In this document: positions 35,250 to 36,065 of the stretch, in pieces
Layout: every line of letters starts with the position of its first letter
Numbering within the stretch: position 1 is the stretch's first letter
Assembly: GCA_000320545.1 (NCBI GenBank)
Contig: ADNK01002374.1
Coordinates: 1 to 36,065 of the forward strand
Length of the DNA stretch: 36,065 nucleotides
From: Bigelowiella natans CCMP2755
Lineage: Eukaryota > Cercozoa > Chlorarachniophyceae
Reading direction: 5' to 3'
Position numbers and translations under genes: made by a program
Notes under the pieces: model-generated
Databases searched by the model: none
Told to the model about the DNA's origin: nothing
What the model saw: only the letters and a program-made list of their open reading frames with translations

Positions 35250-36065
35250 CTGATCCTGCTGCTGACGACTCGAAACAGGGAGGGGATGAAAACGCAACAT
35301 CAGCCGCAAGCTTAGCAGCGGCGAATAAGGTGAAGGAGAAGATCTCCTCCTCTTCCTCGCCTTCATGGGCATCTGATATGACATCTCGGGGACTACCCGC
35401 CGTGTATGCGCTCAGCGGGGAATGTGCGAAAGAGATCCTAGGATTTATCAAACAACTGGTGCTTGCTGCCTTGAGGAAACTGCATTATACTAAGTCGCAG
35501 CAGGTGATGAGAGGAAACCATGGCAGCGGCACGATCAACACCCGGCAGATGAAACAGACTCTCAAGAACAACATGAATGAGGTAGGAGGAAGAGGGAAGA
35601 AGGAGGGGAGGACGATTCTCTGTTACCGTATCTATGTAGTCAATACATCCACTCTAAAATAACCGGTTTATCCACTACTATTAGCACGACTACATCATCA
35701 TCATTATCATCATCATCAGAATAAATCATTCAAATCATAATTCAGCTCTGGGGAGCTGTATGGCGAGCGTTTGAGCCATGGTTGTGCGCTGTCGCAAATC
35801 CCGCATATAGTCGTGAAGCCCCCACTCTGACCGAGAAGTACGTTCCTGAGCTGTATGCAAGCTGCCAACGATTCGCACAGGTTGTACGTATGGTTGCTAG
35901 CAAGCAAGCAAGCGCGAAAGAGAGAGGGAGAGAGAGAGTCTGCAAGGAGGAGGGAGAGGAAGAGGAGGAGGAGGAAGTTGCTGAAGCCCGGGGATCAACT
36001 GGTTCTAGGACGTATAAGGGGACGAGAGGACATGGGAAATTGAAGGAGATGAGCGGGGAGGAGAA
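26097..36065 (+). CDS. Giant helical protein, EPG5-like (tentative), runs off the window end
   Basis: Exons: 26097-26121 (tentative start), 26280-26728, 27120-27506, 27699-28249, 28484-28579, 28721-29075, 29340-29374, 29633-29888, 29957-30073, 30152-30530, 30647-30905, 31009-31226, 31340-31509, 31629-31774 (start uncertain), 31978-32111, 32392-32648, 32826-33146, 33320-33499, 33661-33719, 33905-34085, 34368-34583, 34741-34836, 34976-35581 and 35746-35880. Phases agree, giving at least 1,860 residues with no stop before the window ends in an intron. The protein is Leu/Ala-rich and helical with no membrane span. PLLPSFWQQFFAMYF (around 31170), a DKNRESVVAALRE segment after FTFNHTT, and LWGAVWRAFEPWL (35746) remind me of EPG5, the autophagosome-lysosome tether of about 2,500 residues. 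This is pattern memory only; another giant helical-repeat family is possible. A ten-Asn run (35218-35248) is coded by a CAA/AAC repeat. Confidence 0.6.
35218..35248 (+). repeat. AAC trinucleotide repeat inside a coding exon
   Basis: Ten consecutive AAC codons give a poly-Asn run in the large exon at 34976-35581. A Thr/Asp- and Lys/Gly-rich low-complexity linker follows, so the run probably sits in a flexible loop. Confidence 0.85.

Noticed and set aside
1-36065. Mobile elements, tRNA and rRNA genes, prokaryotic operons
   Set aside because: I saw no reverse transcriptase, transposase or integrase motifs, no long terminal repeats, no cloverleaf-like tRNA and no rRNA segments.

Overview
The window is nuclear DNA of an intron-rich eukaryote, most likely an alga with a red-lineage complex plastid. 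Genes are split into many short exons with GT-AG introns of mostly 65-600 bases. Introns and spacers are full of microsatellites (GAT/ATC, CAA, CTC, CA, GA, TA), and there are no operons or ribosome binding sites. The plastid inference rests on one protein whose N-terminus reads as a signal peptide, a cleavage site followed by Phe, and then a basic Ser/Arg-rich stretch, as in heterokont, cryptophyte and haptophyte plastid preproteins. I cannot name the species. All exon models were built by hand from GT-AG sites, reading phase and family resemblance. For the four models taken end to end on the data given, the exon lengths sum to a multiple of three.

Layout, left to right: (1) 339-2225, minus, heterotrimeric G-protein alpha subunit, cut off by a homopolymer-rich, probably mis-assembled window start; (2) 2867-5664, plus, a single-AAA NSF-D1-like ATPase with a plastid-type leader and a cupin-like middle; (3) 6101-10261, minus, a 990-residue, mostly disordered, unrecognised protein with one coiled coil; (4) 10748-13899, plus, an ABCF ATPase, followed at 14516-15682 by exons for a Lys/Glu/Ala coiled coil and a SAM-like domain that may be its C-terminal extension; (5) 16521-20498, minus, a complete voltage-sensing phosphatase (four membrane segments, PTEN-type phosphatase, C2 domain); (6) 22129-25971, plus, an unrecognised 644-residue protein; (7) about 26097 to the window end, plus, at least 1,860 residues of a giant helical protein that I tentatively compare with the autophagy tether EPG5.

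Genes 1/2, 3/4 and 5/6 are head-to-head pairs that may share promoters. Genes 2/3 and 4/5 converge. Genes 6 and 7 are in tandem with only about 125 bases between them. No single pathway links all the genes. The G alpha and the voltage-sensing phosphatase are both membrane signalling proteins, and the NSF-like and EPG5-like proteins both suggest membrane traffic. The most interesting items are the voltage-sensing phosphatase, the leader-bearing one-ring NSF-like ATPase, the possible ABCF-SAM fusion and the EPG5-like giant.
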